A stretch of 64,000 bases of DNA from NCBI RefSeq assembly GCF_032854445.1, contig NC_088295.1, positions 8,250,501 through 8,314,500 on the forward strand, given 5' to 3'. The position numbers and the translations under genes are program-made. How positions within the stretch are numbered: the stretch's first letter is position 1; every line of letters begins with the position of its first letter. The stretch is from Liolophura sinensis. Taxonomy: Eukaryota > Mollusca > Polyplacophora > Chitonida > Chitonidae. The notes under the pieces were generated by a model that was given only the letters and a program-made list of their open reading frames with translations, searched no databases and was not told the origin of the DNA. Of this stretch, positions 12,661-23,850 are shown in pieces.

Positions 12661-15459
12661 AAAGGCTAGCCACGAACATGATATAAATTAATTTGGATAC
12701 ATTGTTCTGTCGTTTGGAGTGCAGTTAATAAACTAAAACATGTAATAAAGCGAAATAAGTGGCCTCAAAATTCTTTGTTCTTAAAACTGTCTGGTCCGAA
12801 GTGGCTTTACATTGAAAGAATATAATCCTGACTGATACATAATCATGTGTGAGCCTGACATTGAGGAAATCATCCTCTGGCTTGGTCAGGAAACTACACG
12901 CAGTAGTTTATGTTATTGAACTGAACATAGGAAAGCTGCTGTTTTACAACTAACACTGTAATAGAGACTTCAGATTCCTACTTCCTTGCTGACTTTGTTC
13001 TAAACTCTATATATAATGTACGAGCTTATATTCTAGCTTTAGCCAACTAATTTGAAATTAAAGTTACGTGATGTATTTAAATGTTTCTGTAATGGGATAT
13101 CTCAGCTGCTTTTATTCATATATGTTCATTAAAAGACGTATAAAAGGTGGTAAAGATAACAAGTAGATCGGTTGGTGAACATTTTGTGACTGCGTACAAA
13201 CTAAGAATTTCACTGACAGGTCCAGGCAGTTTGTTTGCTCCATGAAGGGAGGTCACTCTGTCTAATCCATGTCCGCCAGATGCTGAGAAAGCCGCATATC
13301 AAAGACAGCATCGATGCACCGCGAATATTTCATCTGGACATGAATAGAGCCTTGTGGAAGAAAGTTGTTCGGAAAAAAGTTTTCGTATTAAAGAACACTT
13401 GTGAACTGATTTCTCCTTTAATATTCAACCAAATCTGTGTCGCAAATTAGATATGACATCTTCATTTCGGGTTTAAGGCCGATTTTAAGCGGAGCGGAAT
13501 GAAATGGATTCCTTAAGGACCATTCTGGTAATGCCAGTCAGGTGAATCCGCTCTCAGGAATCTCTTCATATTAATAATGCAGTCAAGTTGGGGTGTTAAA
13601 TTATTGTCAACTGCGAATTGATGCCTAGTCAAGGGCCTATTCATATAATGTGACAAGCTCAGACCCAGGTGTTCTACAGAATTGCTTGAAATCGAATTCA
13701 AGTTTCAAATTAAAACCTATGCATTGCGAATGAGCCGCAATGCAATTGTTCTTTTCCTATTGATGGAATAGGTAGACTCCATGATATTACTGTATAAGTA
13801 AAAAGTGCAGCTTTCGGATTAAACGAACTTTAGATGTTCATTCCCTATAGTGACGTCTTGCATCTTCGAATTCTTAGACGTTTATTTGGTGCATTGGTTG
13901 CACTTGTAATCTGAGTACATGTATATAGACACAGTAGGAGAGAAATTCAGTTGTTTACGAAGCCACCTGCATTCGCTGTAATAACGCGCGTTTCGCTGTA
14001 TCAGTCATATAGCAAGGATAGGGTCTTGTTGGTAAATATACGAATGTATCTCCACAAATCAAATGCTTTCTAGTGATCATTATAATCACCTGTAGCTGAC
14101 TCCAAACCAACACATTGTTATGGCCATTTACTGCTTCAAGCATGGTTTTAGGTGTGGAAATAATCTAATGTATGCACAACCCACACAAATAGCTATACAA
14201 TGGAGCAAAATCACAATACGATGAAATTCACTGTGAACCGTCACGAAAGTTTCGTCTATTCCTGTCCTTGAATCAAGTGAACCTGACACATATGTCGTAT
14301 ATCTCACATTTGCCTTCAACCTTAATAAGTTTGTTGTTTCGCTATGTTGCAATTTTGCACGATAACGAAATTGTTTATAAAAGGTGGATGGGATATTGTA
14401 GTTGACGCTGTTTGAGGTGTTACTTTTCAGAGCTGACAATTTTATCACTTTGTAATTTTTCTCACTTTATCTTCAAATCAGGAAGCATTATTAACCAAAA
14501 TATATATATGTGATTCTGCAAGGAGACAATATTGATGAAGTTACCTTTTCATAAACATGAGAGGGAATTTTTTGAATATACAGCTTTAACCTATATGCCA
14601 GTATACGTGCGTGAATATTGCCCGATTAAGGACGACGTACAGTACAAAGCTGCACACCCTTGTCTGTCGTTGAAAGATCTTCGTTTATAGTAGCTACGAA
14701 GTGTAACAGAGTGCAGGATATTGGCATGCCAAGATAAAACCTTACAAATTTGTCTCACTATTACAGATTAGATCCCCTCTTTCGCGTGTTAGAGACAGGG
14801 AGGGCATCCAGAGGCTTCCAGCGCACAAGTACGGGTAATGATTTGAAATGTTTGCAAATTGTTGCTTCATTGGGTCGGCGTCTGTATCGTCCTTAAGACC
14901 CTGTCAAATGATGCGTGTTATAGAGTCGACTATCAGAATCCTATTTCACGCTCACCGCGTCCAAGTCTAAGCTACTCACGGCTTTCAAAAAGCACTGAAT
15001 ATAATATTTTTATCTTTATTGGCTACCGAAATTCTCTCTATTTCACTAATCTGCTCTCCCCGGGGCCCTTGAGTCCACTAACCCTTAAGAGGGCCTTCAG
15101 ATTTATGTCCTGTGAAAATGATATTCTTTCACGGTAGAAGAGAAACTGAAAGCTCTTTCCACTATTTGGCTACTTTAATTTGAAACTCATTTGAGGATAT
15201 TACTTTGCCTTAAGCCCCGCCTTGAAGGTCGGGAACTTTCTCTGGTAATGCATGGTGTGAAGCACGTGTACGTTACAGAAAGCGGTGTGTTTGAAGTGTC
15301 TAGGGTGATGCTTTATGAAAATTCCCTCATCTTCTGGAAACACCCGGAAGTAAGTTTTGAGATGACCAAGATTTGTGGGTTAGTTACACATCCCAAGATG
15401 TAGACAGTAGGAGGTGAAGCACAGTGGCTCTTCAGTGGTGAAGCTCTGACCTATAATTC
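12661..15459. other. Intergenic, nothing recognised
   Basis: No supported gene or RNA. Frames are no longer than about 106 codons and have no recognisable family. Confidence 0.5.
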
Positions 15460-15565
15460 CCGGAGTATAGGACCGTAAGTACACATACCACGGGCAGGAG
15501 TATAGGATCGTAAGTACACATACCACGGGCCGGAGTATAGGATCGTAAGTACACATACCACGGGC
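15460..15565. repeat. 35-bp minisatellite, 3 copies
   Basis: Copies begin near 15461, 15496 and 15531, each with GGAGTATAGGA followed by CGTAAGTACACATACCACGGG. Differences are one or two bases per copy. The array ends exactly where a truncated SINE begins; the GGGCCG junction word is shared by the repeat end and the SINE. Overlapping minus-strand frames of 86-133 codons here are products of the repeat. Confidence 0.9.
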
Positions 15566-15720
15566 CGTGGAAACGTCTGCCAACAACCTGCGGATGGTCG
15601 TGGGGGTTCGCCCAGACTGCGGTTTCCACCAAGGATAATCCTGGCCGCCCCTGTTCGAGTGAAATATTCTTGAGTACGAGGTAAAACCCCAATAAGATAA
15701 ATAAAATAAATAAACATATA
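15566..15720 (+). mobile_element. SINE family 1, 5'-truncated copy
   Basis: It contains GTCTGCCAACAACCTGCGG, ATGGTCGTGGG, a degenerate copy of the GC-rich centre, GTGAAATATTCTTGAGTACG, GGTAAAACCCC and an AATAAATAAA-type tail. The tRNA-like head with boxes A and B is missing; its place is taken by the 35-bp minisatellite immediately to the left. Confidence 0.88.
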
Positions 15721-16789
15721 CCACAGTTACTGGAGAGAAAAAATGCTCATCTTTGACTAACGTTTCGGGATGAGCGCTCATTGTGAAAGGGCCTAATGAT
15801 AGTTTTCAGCTATAGTTCTGGTATACGTATAGAATCCACTGATGAGTCATTGCTCAAACCCAGTCGGCTCTGTACTGTCTTAATTGTATCCTTGGGCCAT
15901 CTCACATTCAATTCAACAAGTTCAGCCCCAGGTTAGGTGATTCCACGCTCTTTCCTAACTGGGGAATCCTGGTGTGAGATCTACACTGGTCAGACTCCCT
16001 GGTTATTAAGATCCTGGTGGAAGTCAAGGTGTGTAATACAAGGAACGATGACGCCAAGCAATTCATCTTCAATTAACAAAACTGATGGCTCAATAGTCTC
16101 CCTGTATAGTGTAGGAATGGCCAGTAGAAGAAGAAAATTGGGTTGTGATATCATCCGTACAGAAGTAATTCCGGGCAAATTAGTAAGAATATGTAATAAA
16201 GCCCGGAGGCTACTTTTCTCTAGTCAAACATATTAAATGGATTTTCTATCAGATTCCGGAGATTATTTGTATGGAATTATGGGGGACATCAAATAATAAA
16301 TGAAAACAAACCTGTATCATCTCCTAACCCTCTCCAAAGACTTTAAGTCTATGGATGCAAATATTATGTGCTACGTAGCCCTAGGACATGGGATGTGTGA
16401 CAGGGCATATCTGGGAAGTGAAGGAATTTTCTATTCGGGCAGTGTCACAATCTATATAACGGAACGTCAGTAGGGAAAATAATTAAACTGAAACCTAATT
16501 AGCGGAAAGTTGATAATATTTGAGAATTAACAACAGAATCTAAATTGATCGCCCGAAGATAAACTCGCCCTAAGAAAAAATCGCCTGAAGAAACGTCCGT
16601 GATTGGGCCAAACATGACAAAGTTCCATAAATTCTCAATGGCTAGCGATTTCAGACAGCGCTATAACATGGAGTAAATACAGGTGTGATACCTCGTTGCA
16701 TAAGAAAAATGTTTTCTGAAATTTCGTTAACATTATCTGTCACTATGGGTAATCTGCAGTTATAGCTTGGAATGTCTTTGCATGTCACA
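15721..16789. other. Intergenic, nothing recognised
   Basis: No supported gene. A 99-codon frame at 15937-16236 shows no recognised domain and no splice partners. Confidence 0.5.
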
Positions 16790-17310
16790 GAACTTTTACT
16801 TGTCGGAACATTGGTGGGAATGACGTATGCTGTAGACGATGGCTTTAGTGCAGAAGTTTGTTTGAGAGAATGCTAGCTGGTTGGACTGAGAGAGAATGTT
16901 TGGAAGGATGAGTAGTGCGATAATTTACTTGTGGGAACTTAAGCAGATGGAACTGATAGCTTGTGGGAATAACGAATCCCGGGAACGATGACTAGTGTGC
17001 AAAAGTGTGCTAGTAGGAATGATAGCTGGCGGAAATGATGACTGGTGGAAATAACGGATGCTGTGAACGATAGCTCCAGTGCAAAAGTTTGTTTGTGGGG
17101 ATTTTGGTAGATGGAACCGATGACTGGTAGGATTACGGATAGTCCGAACGATGTCTTTAGTGCAAAAGTTTGCTTGTGGGAATGTTTGCTAGTGCTAATG
17201 ATGTCTTGTTGGAAAGATGGCTGTAGTGCGAAAGATTGCCAGTGGGAGTGTTAACTGGTGGGAACGATGGCTGATGGGAATGATGGATGTTGGGGACGAT
17301 AGAATCATGC
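16790..17310. repeat. Degenerate tandem repeat, about 80-bp higher-order unit
   Basis: Words such as GTGCAAAAGTTTGCTTGTGG recur near 16853, 17001, 17081, 17162 and 17227, separated by blocks of GGGAATGATGGCTGGTGGGA. Spacings are close to 80 bp or a multiple, with one shorter unit. Copies have diverged, so the array is old. It continues after the SINE insertions, at 17650-17790. Confidence 0.75.
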
Positions 17311-17315
17311 AAATG

Positions 17316-17374
17316 TTATTTATTTATTTATTTATTTAGTGTTTTACGCCGTACTCAATAATATTTCACTAAAA
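17316..17374 (-). mobile_element. SINE family 1, tail fragment
   Basis: A TTTA-repeat tail, then GTGTTTTACGCCGTACTCAA and ATAATATTTCACT: the last 60 bp or so of the family in minus orientation. It is 5'-truncated and lies immediately left of a full-length copy inserted in the same orientation. Confidence 0.85.
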
Positions 17375-17398
17375 TGTAAGCTGCTAGCTGTGAATGAT

Positions 17399-17647
17399 TT
17401 TTATTTATTATTTGATTGGTGTTTTACGCCGTAAAGAATATTTCACCTATACGCGGCGGCCAGCATTGTGGTGGGAGGAAACTGGGCAGAGCCAGGGTGA
17501 ACCCACGACCATCCGCAGTTTGCTGATTTTCCAACGTACAGCCGGAGAGGTGGTCAGCATGAGCTGGACTTGAACTCACAGCGACCGCATTGGCGAGCGG
17601 TTCCTAGATCGTTACACTGTGCTAGCGTGCTAACCAACTGAGCCACT
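17399..17647 (-). mobile_element. Full-length SINE family 1 with target-site duplication
   Basis: A minus-strand copy with the tRNA-like head at the right (box A complement CCAACTGAGCCA at 17634-17645, box B complement TGGACTTGAAC at 17565-17575), a complete body, and a TTTATTTATTATTTGA tail at the left. A 12-bp direct repeat, GCTGTGAATGAT, flanks it at 17387-17398 and 17648-17659. The duplicated target belongs to the surrounding degenerate tandem repeat, so the SINE is younger than that array. Confidence 0.93.
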
Positions 17648-17649
17648 GC

Positions 17650-17790
17650 TGTGAATGATGGTGTGAGCAATAACCGATGAGAGGACAATGGTTATCGTAC
17701 AAAAGTTTGCTAGCGAGAAGTTAGCTGGTGGGAATGGGTGGCACGAACGAAAATTTGCAAGTGGGAATATTAACTGATGGGACGAAGGCG
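17650..17790. repeat. Right-hand part of the degenerate tandem repeat
   Basis: This continues the array at 16790-17310: TACAAAAGTTTGCTAGCG near 17698, TTAGCTGGTGGGAATGG near 17723 and AAAATTTGCAAGTGGGAAT near 17751. It is separated from the left part by the two SINE copies. Confidence 0.7.
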
Positions 17791-18984
17791 GGTAGTAGGC
17801 CTATATGGTGTAAGGGACATGAGGAAAAATGCTTTATTTCCTTGTTCGAAGAAAGCTTGTTAAAATGTGTTTTTTAACCTTGTTACTATTTCATAAATCA
17901 ATGAATAAAAAACAATGGGATTTAAGCAAATGAGAGTCAAGTTTCTTCAAATATTTTAGTCATCAAACTTGTTAGGTTCAGACACATTTTTATACCATAT
18001 GAACATGGATCTGCGCCTCAGAATGCTATGACGAATACAATCTTTGGTTTCAGAACGGAGTTGAGCCATACTCTATTACAGATAATAAAAGTCTGTACAA
18101 TTAGATGATAAGAGCTTCATTCTAAAGTACCGTACATACAGCCTAATAAAATTTATTTTTATGGTCCAGTGCCTGGAGACCGAAGGGTAGCATGCAACAT
18201 TTGTGGCTATCAAATTTCAGAAAGGAAAGTCGTTTTGTAATCCGCAGTCTAATGCAATATGGCGTCTCAATGAATCAGCGTCTCAATGTATTGTCGGCGT
18301 GTATGATACAGACATCGTACAGTCTTACCAGAATCTCTTTGGAACACATCGGTGTATACTAACTGAATAACGGGAGCTAGTTTAAGAGCTTTCCCGTACA
18401 ATTACTTTCATACAAGTTAACTTGTGGCACGAAGTGATATATACACACCACATCAATTACGAAGTATATGTTAGAGAGCTGTTCGTAAATCCAGCCGCTA
18501 TGTAATAACAACTGTGATATCGCGTTGCTTGTCAGATGATTTTTGTCTGCAAACGCTACAGAATATGTCTCTCACCGAAAAATAACATTAATACTTCTTG
18601 TTACCTTGGGACCCAACAAATAGACGCGTTTGTTGGCAATATGAACACTATGAGAGATTATTCCCAAGCCAGTGCTTAATACCATGTATTGTAACTGGGA
18701 AGATACCTTTGTCCTGAATTCACTCTGGCGTCAAAGATTTCATCCGCCGATGGCTCCAATGTCCAGCAGGCTTGGACACATGTTTTCAGATCTTGTATAA
18801 ATTAGCAGTTCAAGTGCCCATTCGGGTAGGGGAAGAACCCTCTGAACGGATGGCACCGGAGAGGATATATCCATTTGGTCGGGCACGGAAGCTCAGTGTA
18901 AGCCTTCATTGTTCCATCTTGCAGCCAATATTACAGTTTGACATAAAACTTAATCATATCTCTAAAAAGCATTATCGTATTAGT
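17791..18984. other. Intergenic, nothing recognised
   Basis: A+T-rich sequence with no supported gene or repeat. Confidence 0.5.
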
Positions 18985-19200
18985 TATTAATTGAGTTAAC
19001 GGAAGGCCCGTGTCCATTATTTCCGCCATTGGGGTTGGCAAATGACATATGATGCAGCGCTTTAATTGATAATTTCAAAACGAAGAGCGGACAGAATATG
19101 ATTATTTCCAAATGGCATTGTAATTGTCATGAAATAATTGGCTTCATTAAAGGTTTTACCCTGAATTCTCCATTGAGGCGCAATTTATTACCAAACTTAA
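18985..19200. promoter_or_regulatory. Candidate conserved non-coding element
   Basis: Dense in ATTA/TAAT cores (ATTAATTGAG, TTTAATTGATAATTTC, CATTGTAATTGTCATG, AAATAATTGGC), with non-repetitive spacing and no open frame. The texture resembles developmental enhancers. This is an impression from composition only. Confidence 0.22.
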
Positions 19201-22200
19201 GTAACCGTTACGGTGTGAGGTTTTCTTCTTTAACGGCAAAACTATGGCGAGCGTGAAAAGAAAGAGACTTCGGCTTTATTCTAAGTATGAAAGTGTTATG
19301 TAATTAGTGACGTTTTCGCATTATCCGCGAATGTTCATATCTGTAAAAAGTCAAAAATCACAATCAGTGCCTTATCACTGATCACCCAAAGTGTGTTTCA
19401 GTATTTTTTCAATTTTGGATGGTCTAGAAATCTCCCTTCAGTATACATATCTCAAAAGTCCCAGGCTCGCTGGTTGGCTGCTGAGGGACATTTGACCCCA
19501 GTCAAATATCTAACAAAGGGTGGTGGCTTCTCTGCGCTCCCCGCCTTCCCCCCAACAAACCTTGCCTCTGTTGTCAAGGTACAGCGTTATTAAACCCAAT
19601 CCAGTCGTATTAAGCAATCGTGAATCGATTTACATAAGATGTGTTTATTGTAATTTGGCCTCTTTTGTACAAAAATGAAGATTAATACATATTACAGTAT
19701 TCAAAAAAAAATGTGCCGAAAAGATAATTTGATGGTAGTCTTATTTACTTAGCTATCCTATAGAGCATATATGGCACATTTCGGAAAGAATTTGGCAAAG
19801 GTTACCATAATTTGTTAAACCATCTCCGACAACACCCAAATGCACCACGGTGTTCTTATCGCAGTCCAAGCAGTATGGTGATTAACTTTTTACAACTTAT
19901 GGTACTCAAACACCTGTATATACAAAACGATGATCACGTGATGGCTCACGTGACTTTTCAAGTACATGTGGTGAAAAGCATTCACACACAGTAAACTGCA
20001 CACAGTGCCATTCATGCGAATCTTTCTGATACCCGAGACTTAGTTTTATGTCGAAAACGTAGAAAAATACACGCCAAGAGAGCCAAAGCTCAGCTGAATA
20101 CATATTGGGCTGTGTCACCAAAGTCTGCTATGTCATAGCACACATGCATAAATGGTTATGTGTACCCGTTTTGCGGGTCACCTGACTTGTTACAGGAAGA
20201 GAAATGTCTATGATTTATTGGACACCAACCCACCTGTCGTCAGCTAAAGTATAGTTCGAGGTCTGAGGTTCAATCCCAGACTTGGCCATCCCGCACAATC
20301 TGAAATATTACTTGGTTTTCAAGAGGCAGTGCTCTTTAATGAGGACAAAGATGTTCGTGTATAGGTTGATCAGTTGTAGGAAATGATGACTGGGCACATA
20401 GCTGTCATGTCTGGTATCGTCCGTATTATGGCTGAGTGAGATACTTTGGTGTAAATGCCACCTCGTGGGTAAACTTCCGTCTATACAATGAAACAACATC
20501 GTGGTATGGCAGAAATAATGTTTTACATTATATGCAAGCAAAACTGACATTCAAAACCCGTTCTATCATATTTAATAGAACATGTAAAAGCTAAACATGA
20601 GAGTATTTCTTTGTCACGCGGTTGTGTGGACATCTGTGTGGCCAAGAGTTTGAACACCTGGACGTCCCCTTTCATGTCCCATCCAAAGACACGGAGGATT
20701 GTGGAGCGGAGAAGGTCGGAGAGCCTGGGATCAGTTAGTTTGCTGTGTGTATTGAACACACTATAATTATCCGTTTGAGACTAATTAGGAGAACAAAGGA
20801 AGGCCACGTTTATTATGAAGAGATCAATGTTTGCAAAGAAATAGTCTGGTCGCAACGTCACGTTCTCGGTCTGGGTCGTTTGGCCATGAAAAAAGATCGG
20901 AGCCTGGTAGAAATCAATAAGCAGAATGACGATAAGCATCACCGAGAGAATACAACAACCGCAAGGAAAACACTCCTCGTCAGCTGTGTTCGCTTGGGGA
21001 AGGGTATTCCCCATCAGTCGCTGCGTTCTGCCGAACGACCTGATCTCGTCGTTAAACACAGCACTACCCTGAACAGCGCAGGTCACGTGTTTGTTCCTAT
21101 CTCTAATAACTCCATCAAACTTTCCTTTTGAGGCTGTTATGTTACACAATAGTTCAATCTGAAGAGAATTAAGGAGAAATCACATAAAACAGCGGTCACT
21201 ACATGTATCGTACAGTCATCATATCAAACAAACCCAGGCATAATGGCTAACATGGGACATGAAAATCCGACGGGTCATATTAATGAGATGCATTATTTCA
21301 TGCAACAATGTTCTGTTAATATTCTTAAAAAGAATGCAATAAAAACATTTATCAAAGAAACAAACTGGTAGAAGTTGTAACATATGTGCAATATACAAGT
21401 CTACAAACACAGCCTATATCACCCATGTTATCCGTGCACAGGAAGCTGAAAGCCAGTCTATACAGGGAAGTATATGTTGCTGAACAGACTCAGTATTATT
21501 GTCAGCTTAAACCTTTTCATTGGACGATACCTAGTTTAAACGTTGTTAAAGTAAAGGAAACACTGGACTAAATGTATACATGCATCGATAAAGTATCCCA
21601 CATGAACCTTACAAAGCCTAAGCGTTTTCGTTTCTGTAATGTAGCACAATTGACATGTCGCAGTTCGAACTAAGCAAAGTAAGTTTTTAGCGAGAGCCCC
21701 TGGACGCAGCTGTTTCCTCTTACGTCACACGAACCCTGTGTTCTCCCTGTTTCTGACCGTGAGGTATTCTAGTGACACGACATCGTGTTTCCAGTTCTTC
21801 CTACAATTCAGAAAAGTAGGCTTGTGGCCGTTTAGGTCTGTTTCCACCCTTTTCTTGAAATCCTTTTTTATTCGATCGATGCCAGTTTAAATGTTTTATA
21901 TCAATCTTTTTAATATTTGAGGGTTTTTTTGTTTCACCGTACAAAATTTTTAAAACCCATGGGGCTTGTTCTATTCTATTCCTTTTATATTCTGTAATAT
22001 TAAGTTATTGAAAAATAGCCAGGAATTGGAACTTCAAAAAAAAACGATAATGACTAGATACTGTTCAACACGATATACAAATTACAACTACTACGAAAAT
22101 AAAAGCTTTTAAAATACCTCTGAAAATTGATGTTTTAAACGATACCTTAAAGGATATTTCAATCATTTAACCGTGGTCCGGTTTATTCTGGGCGAAAACC

Positions 22201-22221
22201 GGGCTGTATGGCGGAATTTTT
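19201..22221. other. Intergenic; possible degraded tRNA-like SINE head near 20240-20285
   Basis: No supported gene; the longest frames (20745-21131 plus, 20781-21149 minus) overlap each other on opposite strands and match no family. Near 20240-20285 the word GTCTGAGGTTCAATCCCAG resembles a tRNA box B and may be the remnant of another SINE, but no full head can be folded. Confidence 0.4.
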
Positions 22222-22443
22222 CCCTTTTTTTATTTGATTGGTCTTTTACGCCGTACTCAAGAATATTTCACTTATACGACGGCGGCCAGCATTATGGTAG
22301 GAGGAAACCGGGCAGAGCCCGGGGGAAACTCATGACCATACGCAGCTTTCTGGCAGACATTTCCACGTACGGCAGGAGAGAAAGCCAATATGAGCTGGAT
22401 TTGAACTCACAGCGACCGCATTAGTGAGAGGTTCCTGTGTCAT
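22222..22443 (-). mobile_element. SINE family 1, nearly complete copy lacking box A
   Basis: T-rich tail (TTTTTTTATTTGATTGG), then TTTTACGCCGTACTCAAG, AATATTTCACTTATACGACG, GGCCAGCATTATGGTAGG, the GC-rich centre AAACCGGGCAGAGCCCGGGG, and box B complement TGGATTTGAAC at 22396-22406. It stops at GTTCCTGTGTCATC, before box A. Minus orientation. A plus-strand frame of 83 codons across it is spurious. Confidence 0.9.
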
Positions 22444-23763
22444 CTGTATAGCGGAAACAAGCCACAAGCATGGCGATCCTCCTTAGTTAAGGCCTCATCC
22501 AAATCAGCGAAAGCTAAATTCGAGCACAAAAAGTCTTTATTGGCCAGAATATGTTGTCGTCCTCCGAGATACTAGTAACCTGTTACACAGATCCATCATG
22601 CAGCCAAAACTCCGGTTACATTGTATAGAGTATAAGTGACAACAATCGCAAAACTACATGATTTGATACTACCTGAAATGTGAATTACTTAGAGTACTTT
22701 TCATGCCTAATGGTTTTAGCAGTAAAACTTTGCGGACTATATATTGACGCTGTCTGTGTACATGTAGATTGAATTGTATATAGTGAAAATGCCATATACA
22801 ATGAACTCGTGCAAAGAAGTTAGAGTTTATAAATAAACCAAATTACTTCTCGGAATATATATAGTTGAATTAATCGTTCGCCAATATGTTTCTTGGCTGA
22901 GCCCAGATTCCATGAAAGTTTCCAAGATGAATAGCTCCTAATGGTCTTACAATTGAATTTGCGGTGGCGGATTTGTAGATCGGTTACTGAGCGTCAGCAA
23001 GAAATAGTCCCGGGGGAATTTCAGCTACTGACTCTTGGTATTGAATCACATGGCGGCAAAATCCGTGTAGCCTACATACAAGCGATGGACGGTGATCACG
23101 AAGCTCAGGGCCAATTTACAGACCAGTACTTTCCGGACGGAAACGGAGTCCATATTCTCTGGGGACACAGACAGCTGTAATCACTATTATGGCCAATTTT
23201 CTTCTTGTCTCGAACATACCTCGTGGGGAATAACGGAAGAATCCATCGAATTATTGATACGATCATTTATATATAGATGTACGTGGGACCGGAGCAGATG
23301 GAATCCATTTCATTACTTGGAGATAATCTATAGATAATCAATCATTTATAATAGACTCCAAGATCTGATTTATCTGAAATATGACAGGCAAAAGGTTGCA
23401 CAATTTATTGCAACTAATTTTCAAAACTGTTTTTCCTATCAACTTCAGGTAAACTTACTTTTATTCAACATAACAATTTAATGTTTCCCTTCTGGTGATT
23501 TTTGGAGATAGATTGGAAATTTTTTATTTACGTGACAGAGATGTCCTGTAATAGTAGACAAAGCACAACAGGCGGTCAGAGAATTCATACACATAAAGAA
23601 CACCTTCGCTGAGGACCATTTGTCCTCAGTATACACGGTGTACTCATTAGTGCGTCACGTGGAACAGTTCGTAAGTATCTTGACAAAGGTTTACCAGGAA
23701 CCCTCCGGTTTCCTCCAACCATTACACTGTCCGACAATTCAAAGGTGAGGAATTCCTGACTAT
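22444..23763. other. Intergenic, nothing recognised
   Basis: No supported gene. Frames of about 80 codons at 22941-23337 have no recognised domain. Confidence 0.5.
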
Positions 23764-23850
23764 GACGTTAAAGAACAATTATAAAAAAAAATAAAATACT
23801 GAGTTTATGTCGAACTCAACAAGAGTATTTCTCTAACACGATGGTTTTCG
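23764..23850 (-). mobile_element. Possible heavily degraded SINE fragment
   Basis: The words GAGTTTATGTCGAACTCAAC, AGAGTATTTCTCT and ACACGATGG follow the order of family 1 words GTTTTACGCCGTACTCAAG, AATATTTCACT and ACGACGG, preceded by an A-rich run. Similarity is weak. Confidence 0.35.

Noticed and set aside
15380-15781. Three overlapping minus-strand frames (86-133 codons)
   Set aside because: They arise from the 35-bp minisatellite and a SINE fragment; all three frames repeat the same peptide word.
20240-20285. Possible tRNA gene
   Set aside because: Only a box B-like word (GGTTCAATCCC) is present; the D-arm, anticodon arm and acceptor pairing could not be made.
20745-21149. Pair of opposite-strand frames of 122-128 codons
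   Set aside because: Mutually overlapping antisense frames with no domain or splice support; likely chance.
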